From: Methanocorpusculum sp. MCE
GTDB taxonomy: Archaea; Halobacteriota; Methanomicrobia; Methanomicrobiales; Methanocorpusculaceae
Direction of reading: 5' to 3'
Length of the DNA stretch: 31,132 nucleotides
Assembly (NCBI GenBank): GCA_003315675.1
Contig: NIZU01000061.1
Location: 1 to 31,132, forward strand
Part shown: positions 14,787-23,576 of the stretch, piece after piece
How positions within the stretch are numbered: the first letter of the stretch is position 1
How the letters are laid out: each line of letters starts with the position of its first letter
Position numbers and translations under genes: made by a program
Notes under the pieces: generated by a model
Database searches by the model: none
The model's input: only the letters and a program-made list of their open reading frames with translations
What the model was told of the DNA's origin: nothing

Positions 14787-15565
14787 CAGACTGGGATAAA
14801 GTATGGGTAAAAGTGGAAGATGCTAAAAAAACATTTTCATCCCGGAAAGGTGACGTTACCGCTCTGGAACATGTCAATCTTGAGGTTCACGACGGGCAGT
14901 TCGTCTGCCTCCTTGGGCCATCGGGATGCGGGAAGACCACCCTTCTCCGGATGATCGGGGGTCTTGATGCTCCAACAAGCGGGACCATCTCCATCGATGG
15001 AAAAATCGTGGACGGGCCGTCGCCGAAGATGACGATGGTGTTCCAGGAATACTCGCATTATCCGTGGCGCACCGTCGCGGAAAATGTGGGTTTTGGTTTG
15101 GAGATGATCGGCGTTCCCAAAGAGGAGCGAATCGCCGAAGTCAACAGGCGTCTTGCTCTGGTTGGTCTGACCGGATTCGGCGATAATTACCCGTACGAAT
15201 TATCCGGCGGGATGCGTCAGCGGGCCGCAGTCGCTCGTGCCTTGGCTACTGATCCGGCAGTCATGCAGATGGATGAACCCTTTGGCGCGCTCGATGCGCA
15301 GACCCGGAATAAAATGCAGCGTGAGCTGCTTCAGATCTGGGAAGAAACGAAAAAAACGATTCTTTTCGTTACACACAGTGTTGACGAGGCAGTCTATCTT
15401 TCGGATAAAATTGTGATTCTCACCCCGCGTCCCGGAAGAATTTACGAAATATATCCGAATCCTTTGCCAAGACCGCGTGATAGAACAAGTATTGAGTTTG
15501 CCAAACTTAGAAAAGATGTTCTCGCAGAAATCGAGAAATTAGAGGGGGAGAATAAGAACCTTTAA
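14783..15565 (+). CDS. ABC transporter ATP-binding protein, SsuB/TauB family
   Basis: Energises the importer. The 260-residue protein has Walker A GPSGCGKT (45-52), the Q-loop FQEY (87-90), signature LSGGMRQ (140-146), Walker B MQMDEPFGALD (161-171) and the switch histidine in FVTHSVDEA. The tail TPRPGRIYEIYPNPLPRPR is typical of the nitrate/sulfonate/taurine ATPases. The ATG overlaps the permease stop by four bases. Confidence 0.93.
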   Translation: MTDWDKVWVKVEDAKKTFSSRKGDVTALEHVNLEVHDGQFVCLLGPSGCGKTTLLRMIGGLDAPTSGTISIDGKIVDGPSPKMTMVFQEYSHYPWRTVAENVGFGLEMIGVPKEERIAEVNRRLALVGLTGFGDNYPYELSGGMRQRAAVARALATDPAVMQMDEPFGALDAQTRNKMQRELLQIWEETKKTILFVTHSVDEAVYLSDKIVILTPRPGRIYEIYPNPLPRPRDRTSIEFAKLRKDVLAEIEKLEGENKNL

Positions 15566-15568
15566 TAT
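15561..15568 (+). promoter_or_regulatory. Possible TATA box of rpl10e
   Basis: TTTAATAT matches the archaeal TATA consensus well and overlaps the ATPase stop codon. It would give a leader of about 30 bases containing the ribosome binding site TAGGAG (15606-15611), nine bases before the rpl10e ATG. A second AT-rich string lies at 15591-15600. Confidence 0.4.
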
Positions 15569-15620
15569 GGTTTCCAACCAACCTGATTTGCACATTTAAG
15601 AGAGCTAGGAGTAATTAAAA

Positions 15621-16121
15621 ATGGTAAGAAAGCCAGCACGAATGTATCGCAACCTTGCCAAAAAGGCCTACTGCCGCCGTGAATACATGGGCGGTGTGCC
15701 GGGTCTTAAGGTTGTACAGTTTGATATGGGTAACCTCTCGGAGGATTTCCCGTTCGCCATCCATCTTGAAGCACTTGAAGCATGCCAGATCCGTCACACG
15801 GCAATGGAAGCTGCACGTATCAATATGAACAGACGTCTTATGAAGACCGTCGGAAGAAACAACTTCCACTTAAAGATCAGAGCATACCCGCACCACGTTC
15901 TTCGTGAACACAAGCAGGCAACCGGAGCCGGTGCAGACCGTGTTTCCGAGGGTATGAGACTTGCATTCGGTAAAGCAGTCGGAACTGCAGCCCGTGTTGC
16001 ACCAAGACAGCGTGTTTTTACCGTCTGGACAACCCCGCAGTATGTCGATCAGGCAAAGGATGCACTCCTTCACAGCGGATACAAACTCCCGACTCCGGTC
16101 CGGGTAATTGTTGAGAACTAA
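15621..16121 (+). CDS. rpl10e: Ribosomal protein L10e (uL16)
   Basis: Large-subunit ribosomal protein near the tRNA-binding and GTPase regions. The 166-residue product begins MVRKPARMYRNLAKKAYCRREYMGG in two recognisable blocks, followed by PGLKVVQFDMGN, RRLMKTVGRNNFHLKIRAYPHHVLREHK and TGAGADRVSEGMR, all conserved in archaeal and eukaryotic L10e. It stands alone on the plus strand with a good ribosome binding site and faces polB tail to tail. Confidence 0.95.
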   Translation: MVRKPARMYRNLAKKAYCRREYMGGVPGLKVVQFDMGNLSEDFPFAIHLEALEACQIRHTAMEAARINMNRRLMKTVGRNNFHLKIRAYPHHVLREHKQATGAGADRVSEGMRLAFGKAVGTAARVAPRQRVFTVWTTPQYVDQAKDALLHSGYKLPTPVRVIVEN

Positions 16122-16132
16122 GGCTTTTTGCC
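16122..16132 (+). terminator. Small hairpin at the rpl10e 3' end
   Basis: GGC and GCC flank five T immediately after the rpl10e stop codon. It is weak on its own; the stronger T-rich hairpin at 16152-16168 follows. Confidence 0.3.
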
Positions 16133-16151
16133 AAAGCTCTCAATTTATGAT

Positions 16152-16168
16152 ACTTTTTTCAAAAAAGT
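16152..16168. terminator. T/A-rich perfect hairpin between rpl10e and polB
   Basis: ACTTTTTT and AAAAAAGT are perfect inverted repeats around one base. Either strand reads a T-run, so it could end both convergent transcripts. Confidence 0.45.
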
Positions 16169-16211
16169 CTATTATTCAGAAAATAGTAGTTTTGGGAATA
16201 TTTGGCAGCAA

Positions 16212-16259
16212 AGCGGTATGCATCGGGTCTTATGAAGACGCATTTGCCTGCATGCCGCT
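16212..16259. other. Nested inverted repeats between convergent rpl10e and polB
   Basis: AGCGGTATGCA (16212-16222) pairs with TGCATGCCGCT (16249-16259), 11 positions with one G-T pair on one strand. Inside it GTCTT-ATG-AAGAC (16227-16239) forms a second perfect 5-pair stem. The structure lies just beyond the polB stop and is more elaborate than a simple terminator. It could be a 3' RNA structure or part of an unrecognised small RNA. Confidence 0.4.
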
Positions 16260-16277
16260 ATATCCTGTGTTCTCTCG

Positions 16278-18668
16278 TTAGAAGAACATATCCAGCGTTG
16301 TTTTTCGTGACTTGGTCGGGTCAAACTCATCCCAGTCCCAGCCAAGAGCATCGAATATCCGGTTCAGCGGTGCCTGGATCGTTTTTTCGAGCATCGTTTC
16401 CCAGTCGATCTCGAACGCTCCCGCCGGAACCTGATCAGGATACTCAAAGCAGAGTACATCCGTATCCGGATATTTTTCGGGCATATTCGTCCGCTTAATG
16501 TAAAGCCGCTTGGGCTTGCTGCCGCGTTTGAAGTCGGTTCCAAGATACGTATTTGAGTAGATGGCTCCCCGCCCATGCGAATCCAGATGAGCATAATCGG
16601 CAAGAGATTTGTTTATACCGCTCGGAATGCCGGCTTTTTCAAGCGGACACTTCCCCGTACGATAGAAGTTCAACACCTCCGGGAGATACTTCTTCACCTC
16701 TTCCCTGCCGTTTCCTTTCAGGATCATCTCCAGGACACGCTCCTGTACTTCGCGTGTGATCTGTGCCGAGTCGGATCTCTTCATTTCAAACCCGGTTATA
16801 TCGATCTTATCGACATCCTGTCCCTCTTTCCAGATCAGATGTCCTGCATACCGCTTCTTTGCGCCGCCCTGGAAAAATCTCCGGTAGATCTTCTCGAACT
16901 TGATCGAGAAGAAGTTCATATCCGCGCCAAGTGTCTCCTGTGCAAACGACAGGTAGCTTGCGTTGAGCTCCTCCTCGATTTCGCGGGCGATCTTCATCGT
17001 TTCTTCAAGAGAGGCGGGTGGAATCTGTATAAAACACGAATCCGTATCACCGTAGATCACTTCGTATCCGCGTCTGGTGATAACGAGTTTCGTGTGCTGG
17101 ATGATCGCACGGCCGACCGACGTTACGGCGGCTCCAATGTCCCTGTCGTACAATCTGAATCTGGAAAAGCCCGAGACCCCGTAATACGTGTTCATGATTA
17201 CCTTCAGCACATTCTGCTGCATATCGTACAGAGTATACTCATCCGATCCGAACGGAAAACTGTTTCTGAGTTTTTTCCGTTCGTCGCGTTCGGCCATCAG
17301 TTCGCTGATGATCGACCGGGTAAGACCATCCGGGGATTTTTTGAACCTGATCCCGTTTGGAGCATGTATCTCGCCTGTTGAAGACTTCGTCTCTGGAGAA
17401 GCATTCAACGTCATCATCGCCATCGGATAAAGTGATTTCAGATCCAAAACGATGACGTTCTCTCTAACACCTTTGCTTGGATCAAAGACCGTTGCTCCCT
17501 CAAACTCCTCGCCGGTGGCGTTTCCTTTGGACGGCAGGATAAATTTTCCGAACGCTTTTCTGAGAATATAGATGTCGATGACATTCGAAGAGTTCAGCGT
17601 TTTGTCCAAAGGACAGCCCACATATCTGGCGACTTCCTGATAGAACTCGATGATGTTGTTCTTTCTGTTGATCCCAACGCACAGTTCGACATCCTTGAAG
17701 TTGTACTCCACCATCTTCAGGGGGTCGTTATTCCAGAGATCACCAAGAGTGCCGGTGTATCTCACTTTGGTCTCACCGAGTTCATCCTCGGCGACGGCAT
17801 CCAGACGATACGACTCCTTCTGACTTCCCTGCATCTTCTTGTATGCGGCAAGAAGATCGAAGATGACCCGCCCTCTCATTGCATTCCGCTCGGTCATTCC
17901 GGGCATGCGGGCAAAGACCTCGGCACGGAAGCCAAGGGCCTCGGCACGCTTGAGGATGTATTCTGCATCGAACTCGATGAAGTTCCAGCCCGAGAGAATA
18001 TCGGGGTCCTTTTCCCGGATATAATCGATGAAACCTGCAAAAAGATCGCGTTCGGTGTCATAGGAAATGATCGTATGACAGTTAGAAAAACATCCGCTTG
18101 CAAGCGGTTCGGCGTTTTCGTATCCTCCTTTGGTTTTTCCATTCAGAACGAAGGTGGTATACCGATCATCGAACGAGTCATGACAGGTTATGCAGATGAT
18201 CGGATCGCGTTCCGGTTCGGGAAATCCATTCCTGTCATCACATTCGATATCACACATGCAGACCCGCGGTCTGGAGATGACCTCGGCCGGGGATAGTTCG
18301 TTGAAGGAACACTCGTCCGAAGGGGCACGGACACCGCCGGTAAGGCCGGTGTCGATGAGAAACCTGGTTGCGAACGGAATGTCGGCTTCGAAATGGTGAT
18401 AGTTGTCTCTGATATTTCTGACGTCTCCGGGTTTTTCCGTATAAATCCGGCGAAGAGGTTCTCCTTTGATGGAGACCGCGCGGTCCTGCGTAACGTCAAT
18501 CTTTTCCGTGTGAGGTTTATCTGCTTCGTTTTCACGGACCCAGAAGTAGGGACTAAAACCGGTGACTTTCAGCTGATGAGGGGTCCCGTCCGCTTCTCTT
18601 CCAAAAATGTGAACGATTGGACCGCCGGGAGCGTTTGAGTATTCAGCCTGATTGATGGCGATCTCCAT
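16278..18668 (-). CDS. polB: Family B replicative DNA polymerase
   Basis: DNA polymerase with 3'-5' proofreading, 796 residues. Exonuclease motifs: CDIECDD with D140 and E142 (Exo I), GWNFIEFD 227-234 (Exo II), YNFKD 322-326 (Exo III). Polymerase motifs: DLKSLYP from D409 (A), KVIMNTYYG 489-497 (B), YGDTDS 539-544 (C). All catalytic residues are present. The protein ends KTTLDMFF, a PCNA-interacting peptide of the form xxxLxxFF, so it should work with the sliding clamp. Its start directly follows the mdh stop with no spacer, so it is probably co-transcribed with and translated after the dehydrogenase. Length matches euryarchaeal PolB1. Confidence 0.96.
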   Translation of the reverse strand: MEIAINQAEYSNAPGGPIVHIFGREADGTPHQLKVTGFSPYFWVRENEADKPHTEKIDVTQDRAVSIKGEPLRRIYTEKPGDVRNIRDNYHHFEADIPFATRFLIDTGLTGGVRAPSDECSFNELSPAEVISRPRVCMCDIECDDRNGFPEPERDPIICITCHDSFDDRYTTFVLNGKTKGGYENAEPLASGCFSNCHTIISYDTERDLFAGFIDYIREKDPDILSGWNFIEFDAEYILKRAEALGFRAEVFARMPGMTERNAMRGRVIFDLLAAYKKMQGSQKESYRLDAVAEDELGETKVRYTGTLGDLWNNDPLKMVEYNFKDVELCVGINRKNNIIEFYQEVARYVGCPLDKTLNSSNVIDIYILRKAFGKFILPSKGNATGEEFEGATVFDPSKGVRENVIVLDLKSLYPMAMMTLNASPETKSSTGEIHAPNGIRFKKSPDGLTRSIISELMAERDERKKLRNSFPFGSDEYTLYDMQQNVLKVIMNTYYGVSGFSRFRLYDRDIGAAVTSVGRAIIQHTKLVITRRGYEVIYGDTDSCFIQIPPASLEETMKIAREIEEELNASYLSFAQETLGADMNFFSIKFEKIYRRFFQGGAKKRYAGHLIWKEGQDVDKIDITGFEMKRSDSAQITREVQERVLEMILKGNGREEVKKYLPEVLNFYRTGKCPLEKAGIPSGINKSLADYAHLDSHGRGAIYSNTYLGTDFKRGSKPKRLYIKRTNMPEKYPDTDVLCFEYPDQVPAGAFEIDWETMLEKTIQAPLNRIFDALGWDWDEFDPTKSRKTTLDMFF

Positions 18669-19520
18669 CTATACTCTCCTGCAAAGCCCCTGTAGGAAAT
18701 CCGAAGCCTCAAGGAGTTTCTCCATTTCCCAGGGATCGAATTTCAAGCTTTCATCGATCTTTGCGCCGGAGCGCGTTACGACGGCCGGCAGTCCAAGTGA
18801 ACAGCCGTCTATCCCGTAAGCACCGTTTGCCGGGAGGGAACAGATGATTCTCCCCCCCTTCTCGATCTTTTCCAGCATGGAAACGATGTGATAGGCCGGG
18901 CCGAAAACCGTGCCGGCTTTGCCTTTAATCACCGGCATCGAAGAGCCGCGAAGACCGGTCAGGATTTCTTCTCTTACCGGAATGGGAATATCGATACCCA
19001 GAGGTGAAAAAAGCGGGACCTGATGTTCCCCGTGTTCACCGAGGACCTGACACTCGGCTTCTATTCCCAGAGCTTTGAGCGCCACGGCGAACCTTCTGCT
19101 GTCGAGAAGCCCGCCGAATCCGACGACCTGTGTTTCGTCAAGACAGCTTTTTTTGGCAAAGTACCAGGTAAAAACGTCCATCGGATTTGTAACGACGATC
19201 AGTTTGCCGGAGAAGCCTTTCAGGAGCTCGGCCGATTCCTTTGCGATCGGGAGATTTTTATCAAAAAGGTCGGCGCGGGTTTTTATGTTCGGGGATCGCG
19301 AGTAGCCGGCGGAAAATATACAGTAGTCGGCATCTTTGAGATCGGCGGGGTTCGTGGATACCGGGATATCCATCCCGTGAATAATATCGAGTTTTTGGGC
19401 ATGCTGCAGGGGTTCACTGATATCAAAAAGGACCTGTTCGTCGGCAAATTTTCTGAGGGCAGAAACATATGCAACTTCTCCGCCTATTCTGCCCACTCCG
19501 AGGCATGCAACTATAGTCAT
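18669..19520 (-). CDS. mdh: Malate/lactate dehydrogenase family protein
   Basis: NAD(P)-dependent 2-hydroxyacid dehydrogenase, most likely malate dehydrogenase, linking oxaloacetate and malate in the partial TCA route of methanogens. The 283-residue protein has the nucleotide loop GVGRIGG (8-14), an acidic D33 after the second strand that favours NAD, TNPMDVFTW (111-119), D140 and R143 in LLDSRRF, and the catalytic histidine H163 in GEHG. The substrate loop reads GYSRSPNIKTRADL; the arginine at 75 suits a dicarboxylate. It is somewhat shorter than the usual 300-320. The next gene, polB, follows without a gap. Confidence 0.85.
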   Translation of the reverse strand: MTIVACLGVGRIGGEVAYVSALRKFADEQVLFDISEPLQHAQKLDIIHGMDIPVSTNPADLKDADYCIFSAGYSRSPNIKTRADLFDKNLPIAKESAELLKGFSGKLIVVTNPMDVFTWYFAKKSCLDETQVVGFGGLLDSRRFAVALKALGIEAECQVLGEHGEHQVPLFSPLGIDIPIPVREEILTGLRGSSMPVIKGKAGTVFGPAYHIVSMLEKIEKGGRIICSLPANGAYGIDGCSLGLPAVVTRSGAKIDESLKFDPWEMEKLLEASDFLQGLCRRV

Positions 19521-19544
19521 CTGGTACAGTATTGGTTCTGGTTG

Positions 19545-19557
19545 GCTTTAATTATGG
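19545..19557 (-). promoter_or_regulatory. Possible TATA box of mdh-polB
   Basis: CCATAATTAAAGC on the minus strand is centred about 30 bases upstream of the mdh ATG, with no ribosome binding site, suggesting a leaderless transcript. Confidence 0.4.
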
Positions 19558-19644
19558 CGACCTCGTACAGCGGATTTATGTATGGTATGAATGACGGTGA
19601 ATTGGACGATCCCGACATGACCCTCCCCGTTCAATTCCACGCAC

Positions 19645-19660
19645 GATAAATTTATTGTAT
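19645..19660 (+). promoter_or_regulatory. Possible TATA box of the GNAT gene
   Basis: GATAAATTTATTGTAT is centred about 28 bases before the ATG of the acetyltransferase gene, the position expected for a leaderless mRNA. Confidence 0.45.
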
Positions 19661-19680
19661 CCGCCTTCCCACACTAGCTC

Positions 19681-20226
19681 ATGGCTGAAAGTATCTCCGC
19701 ACAGGTTCGGTTTTGCCCGGTCCAGGAGTCGGAACTTGGGCGGATCAACGAGTTATGCAATATCCACGAGATTGCAGAGCATTTCGAATCCATCCCGCCT
19801 GTTTCGATGGAGGCAACGCTGGCATTATGGTCTTACATCCAGTCAGGGATCGTCTCTCTCTGGTGCATGCATTACAAAGATCGGATAATCGGCGGTGCAG
19901 GATTTTATTCCCAGCCGCACGGGACCCGTCTCTCCCACAGCGCGACGTTTTTTCTGTATATCGAACCGGCTTACTGGGGGATGAGTATCGGCACGAAAGC
20001 GATACTGTATCTTGAAGACGAGGTTAAAAAACGCGGATTTATCCGGATGGAGTGTCTGGTCGCCGATACGAATCCGCGTGCCGTCTGTCTGTATGAACGA
20101 CTTGGATACGAACTGGAGGGAACCAAAAAAATGGCGTTTTATCTTGACGGAAAATATACCGATCTGAAGATTCTCGGAAAGATATTCTGGGACAATCTGA
20201 TTGAAGAGGGGCTTCATCACAGATAA
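19681..20226 (+). CDS. GNAT family N-acetyltransferase
   Basis: Acetyl-CoA-dependent acetyltransferase of unknown substrate, 181 residues. The core GNAT features are visible: a beta strand before the cofactor site (FFLYIEPAYWGMSIGTKAILYLEDEV, read in two parts around residues 80-105) and the late motif LVADTNPRAVCLYERLGYELEGTKK, where the NPRAxxLYExxGF-like block is typical of RimI/RimJ-type and small-molecule acetyltransferases. The acetyl-CoA loop is usually Q/RxxGxG/A; here it reads YWGMSIGT, so the first position differs. No partner gene indicates a substrate. It is a single-gene unit with its own promoter. Confidence 0.8.
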   Translation: MAESISAQVRFCPVQESELGRINELCNIHEIAEHFESIPPVSMEATLALWSYIQSGIVSLWCMHYKDRIIGGAGFYSQPHGTRLSHSATFFLYIEPAYWGMSIGTKAILYLEDEVKKRGFIRMECLVADTNPRAVCLYERLGYELEGTKKMAFYLDGKYTDLKILGKIFWDNLIEEGLHHR

Positions 20227-20291
20227 GCAGCCCGCTTCCCTTTTTTACATACAATATCCTTATTACGTAATCCGGGATTTTCGGCCGCTTG

Positions 20292-20300
20292 TTTTATTAT
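20292..20300 (+). promoter_or_regulatory. Possible TATA box of ilvD
   Basis: TTTTATTAT lies 30-38 bases before the original ilvD ATG. A perfect 10-base palindrome ATTACGTAAT sits about 25 bases further upstream and might be an operator. Confidence 0.3.
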
Positions 20301-20329
20301 TGCCTATTACCTTTATCTATGTGATTCAG

Positions 20330-21972
20330 ATGCGCAGCGATGATGTGAAATCAGGATACACCAGAGCGCCGAACCGGTCTCTTATACGTTCACTCGGGAT
20401 TTCGGATCAAGAGATGAAAAACCCTTTGTCGGGATCGCAAACTCCGGGAACACGATCGTTCCGGGACACAGGCATCTCAGAATGGTTGCCGAACGCGTAA
20501 GAGAGGGGGTTGCGGCAGGCGGAGGTGTTGCTTTCGAGTTTAACACGATAGGCATATGCGACGGTATTGCGATGGGACACGAAGGCATGAGGTACTCGCT
20601 AGCCTCACGCGAAAACATCGCGGATTCCGTTGAACTCATGATTCAGGCCCACCGGTTCGATGCTCTCGTCTGCATCTGTACATGCGACAAGATCGTTCCC
20701 GGCATGCTTATGGCGGCGGCACGATGCAATATTCCGGCGATTGTCGTCACCGGAGGAAACATGCTTCCCGGACATTACAAGGGCTGCGAACTTTCCCTGA
20801 CCTATATCTTCGAGGGAGTTGGAAAAGTCGCTGCCCACAAGACGAGCGAAGAGGAACTCCACGAACTGGAGGCCGCGGCAATGCCTGGGTGCGGCAGTTG
20901 CCAGGGATTATATACAGCAAATACCATGGCCTGCATGACCGAAGCGATGGGAATGTCCCATCCCGGCTGTGCAGCGATCCCCGCTGTGGATGCGGCCAAA
21001 CTCCGGATCGCGTATGAAAGCGGCGTCCGAATCATGGAGATGATCAAAGAGGATATCAAACCCCGTGACATCATCACGAAGAATTCGCTGAAAAATGCCA
21101 TCGCCGTAGATATGGCTCTTGGAGGTTCAAAGAACACGGTTCTTCATTTAATGGCGATCGCTCAGGAAGCAGATGTCCCGCTGAGCCTTGATGATTTTAC
21201 CCAGATGGGAGTAATCGTCCCGCACATCTGTTCGATGCAGCCAGGAGGACCGCACTCAATGCAGACGTTATATCACGCGGGCGGCATCCCCGCAGTCTTC
21301 AAGCAGATCAGATCACATCTTGACGACTGTATGACGGTCTCGGGAAAAACAGTGTTTGAGATCGCAGACGGTGTGAAATACGTGGATGAACATGTGATTC
21401 ACAGTCTGGAAAATGCTGTACATAAGGCAGGAGGATTGAAGATCCTGAAAGGTTCGCTTGCACCGAACGGGTCGGTGATCAAATCGGCAGCAGTGATCGA
21501 TGCGATGTGGAAGCATCAGGGGCCGGCACGGGTGTTTGACGGAGAGAATGAAGCGATGGATGCGATTCTTACCGGAAAAATCGTTGAAGGCGACGTGATA
21601 GTTATCCGGTATGAGGGACCGAAAGGAGGACCCGGCATGCCGGAGATGCTTTCCCCGACCTCGGAGCTGATGGGTCTCGGCTATACGCATGTCGCTCTTG
21701 TAACGGACGGACGTTTCCCCGGCGGAACACGCGGTCCGTGTATCGGGCATGTTGCTCCGGAAGCAAAGGCAGGAGGACCTATCGGCCTTGTTCGTGAAGG
21801 GGACATCATCAGTATCAATCTGTACGAACAAACACTGGACCTTCTCGTTGACGAGACGGAACTTGCAGAGAGAAGAAAGGCGTGGGTGCCCAAAGAAAGG
21901 GAACTGAAGGGCGTGCTTGCACGATATGCACGGTACGCCGGTCAGGCCGACAAAGGCGCCGCGCCGGAATAA
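20330..21972 (+). pseudogene. ilvD: Dihydroxy-acid dehydratase with an early frameshift
   Basis: Dihydroxy-acid dehydratase makes the 2-keto acids of valine and isoleucine. The original start is ATG 20330 (MRSDDVKSGYTRAPNRSL). After MKNPL the frame is lost near 20427-20431: one base is missing and the frame runs to a stop in the GCG TAA at about 20500. In the +1-corrected frame the expected IGIANSGNTIVPGHRHLRM-like sequence continues into the long open frame 20482-21972. Downstream motifs are intact: CTCDKIVPGM (Fe-S cysteine), PGCGSCQG, and TDGRFPGGTRGP near the C-terminus. A 496-residue product from ATG 20482 is possible but would lack about 50 N-terminal residues. Restoring one base would give about 546 residues, normal for IlvD. 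Confidence 0.85.
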
Positions 21973-21987
21973 TTTTTTTATTTTTTT
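21973..21987 (+). terminator. Double T-run after ilvD
   Basis: Two runs of seven T separated by one A follow the ilvD stop codon directly, a typical archaeal U-tract terminator. Confidence 0.5.
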
Positions 21988-22078
21988 AGAAAGCTTCTCT
22001 TAAATCAGACGCGTGTACATCACCGCATCAAGGAACGAAAGCTGGATTTTTGCCGCCAGAACCTATCGCAGGATACCA

Positions 22079-22086
22079 AGTATTAT
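22079..22086 (+). promoter_or_regulatory. Possible TATA box of the M24 peptidase gene
   Basis: AGTATTAT lies 23-30 bases before ATG 22109. It supports that start and a leaderless mRNA over an upstream in-frame start 32 codons earlier. Confidence 0.3.
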
Positions 22087-22108
22087 CTCTCTTCTCAACA
22101 AACTGGTT

Positions 22109-23302
22109 ATGCAAAATAAGGTCCCCCTCGCTGAACTTGAAAACCGGATGGCCCGTTTTCATGCGCAGATGGATAATAAAAACCCGGACTGGGAATATGC
22201 GGCGGTTTTCGGCAAGGTCAATCTCTATTGCTTCACCGGCACGATGCAGGACGGCGTTCTTCTGATACCTAAATGCGATGATCCGGTTTTCTGGGTAAGA
22301 AACAGTTATTCGCGCGCTCTTGATGAGTCAGCCTTTAACGATATCCGGCCGATGGAAAGTTTCCGCGATGCTGCAGAACAAACGGCCATTACCGGCGATA
22401 CGGTGTATCTGGAAACAGAAGTTATCTCGTATGCCCACCTGCAGAGATTTTTGAAGTATTTCCCGTTCAAACATATCGCTTCAGCGGATAGGATCATTGC
22501 AGATGTCAGATCGGTGAAGAGTGAGTATGAACTGACTCTGATGAGAAAATCCGGGGAGATCCACCGTCATGTAAAAGAAGAACTGGTACCCGACCTTCTT
22601 AGAGAAGGTATGAGCGAAGCGGAATTTGGAACCGAACTCTATCAGATCATGGTTCGTGAAGGGCATCAGGGAATCGTACGATTCGGGATGTTCGATACTG
22701 AAGTGAGGATGGGGCACATCGGATTTGGTGAGAGCTCTCTCTATCCGTCCTATTTTAACGGAGCGAGCGGAAACCGGGGGATCGGACCATATGCCCCGGT
22801 CCTCGGCAGTCCCGACAGGAAGCTGAAATCCGGCGATCTCGTATATCTGGATGTAGGGTGCGGGTATCATGGATATCAGACCGATAAAACGATGACCTAT
22901 ATGTTTGAGAAATCGCTGCCGGATGAGGTTATCGAGACGCATTACAGATGCGTTGATATCCAGAATGCAGTTGCCTCAATTCTGAAACCGGGAATGGCTC
23001 CTTCGGTGATCTATCAGACGATAATGGATGATCTCGATGAGGATTTCAAGCAGAATTTCATCGGTTACAAAGAACGGGTGGTTAAATTCCTTGGTCACGG
23101 AATCGGCCTTCTGATTGACGAAATGCCGGTCATTGCAACAGGATTCGATGAACCGCTTGCTGAAAATATGACACTCGCCATTGAGCCTAAGAAGGGGATA
23201 AAAGATATCGGGATCGTTGGTATCGAGAATACCTTTGTCGTCACGCCTCAAGGCGGAGAGTGCCTCACCGGGGATAATCCCGGCCTGATCCCGGTTTATT
23301 GA
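22109..23302 (+). CDS. M24 family peptidase (Xaa-Pro dipeptidase-like)
   Basis: Metallopeptidase of the pita-bread fold, 397 residues from the chosen start MQNKVPLAELENRM. The N-terminal creatinase-like domain (about 1-150) includes YCFTGTMQDGVLLIP. The catalytic domain shows the five metal ligands in order: two Asp in YLDVGCGYHGYQTDKTMTY, His in LGHGIGLLIDE, Glu in AIEPKKG and Glu in GIENTFVV. The usual HE after the GHGIG block is DE here. It would split dipeptides or peptides ending Xaa-Pro, or be a related amide hydrolase. It is intact, in contrast to its ilvD neighbour, and may help recover amino acids from imported peptides. That link is inference. Confidence 0.85.
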   Translation: MQNKVPLAELENRMARFHAQMDNKNPDWEYAAVFGKVNLYCFTGTMQDGVLLIPKCDDPVFWVRNSYSRALDESAFNDIRPMESFRDAAEQTAITGDTVYLETEVISYAHLQRFLKYFPFKHIASADRIIADVRSVKSEYELTLMRKSGEIHRHVKEELVPDLLREGMSEAEFGTELYQIMVREGHQGIVRFGMFDTEVRMGHIGFGESSLYPSYFNGASGNRGIGPYAPVLGSPDRKLKSGDLVYLDVGCGYHGYQTDKTMTYMFEKSLPDEVIETHYRCVDIQNAVASILKPGMAPSVIYQTIMDDLDEDFKQNFIGYKERVVKFLGHGIGLLIDEMPVIATGFDEPLAENMTLAIEPKKGIKDIGIVGIENTFVVTPQGGECLTGDNPGLIPVY

Positions 23303-23576
23303 AGGAGAATGGGGGTCCATGCAGATTTCGATGCAGGCATGAATCACGAATCATTGACGAAAAAGGCAAGACGCCTATCATCAAAAACACAAAAGACAGC
23401 AGGTCATCACCTCCGTCATCACGTATTTTTTCGCATCGATAGAGTCAATTTCTTTGAAGTTGTTCTCTTAAAAGACTCTGCATCAAAAAGCTAGGACAGA
23501 TGAATCGCTGAAATTTAATAGAATGTCGTTTAAATCTTTTCCTATTCAGGGAAAACCCTGAGGTGTGATAAATTTT
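23303..23576 (+). promoter_or_regulatory. Leader region of the NhaC-type antiporter gene
   Basis: No credible gene is seen in this gap; a 61-codon open frame with a Lys/His-rich product has its start too close to its possible ribosome binding site. A TATA-like GTTTAAATCT lies at 23528-23537. The perfect hairpin TCAGGG-AAAA-CCCTGA at 23546-23561 shares its last bases with the ribosome binding site GAGGTG, 11 bases before ATG 23577. Confidence 0.45.

Noticed and set aside
23309..23494. 61-codon open frame between the M24 peptidase and the antiporter
   Set aside because: Composition is unlike the neighbours, the possible ribosome binding site is almost in contact with the start, and no motif is visible.
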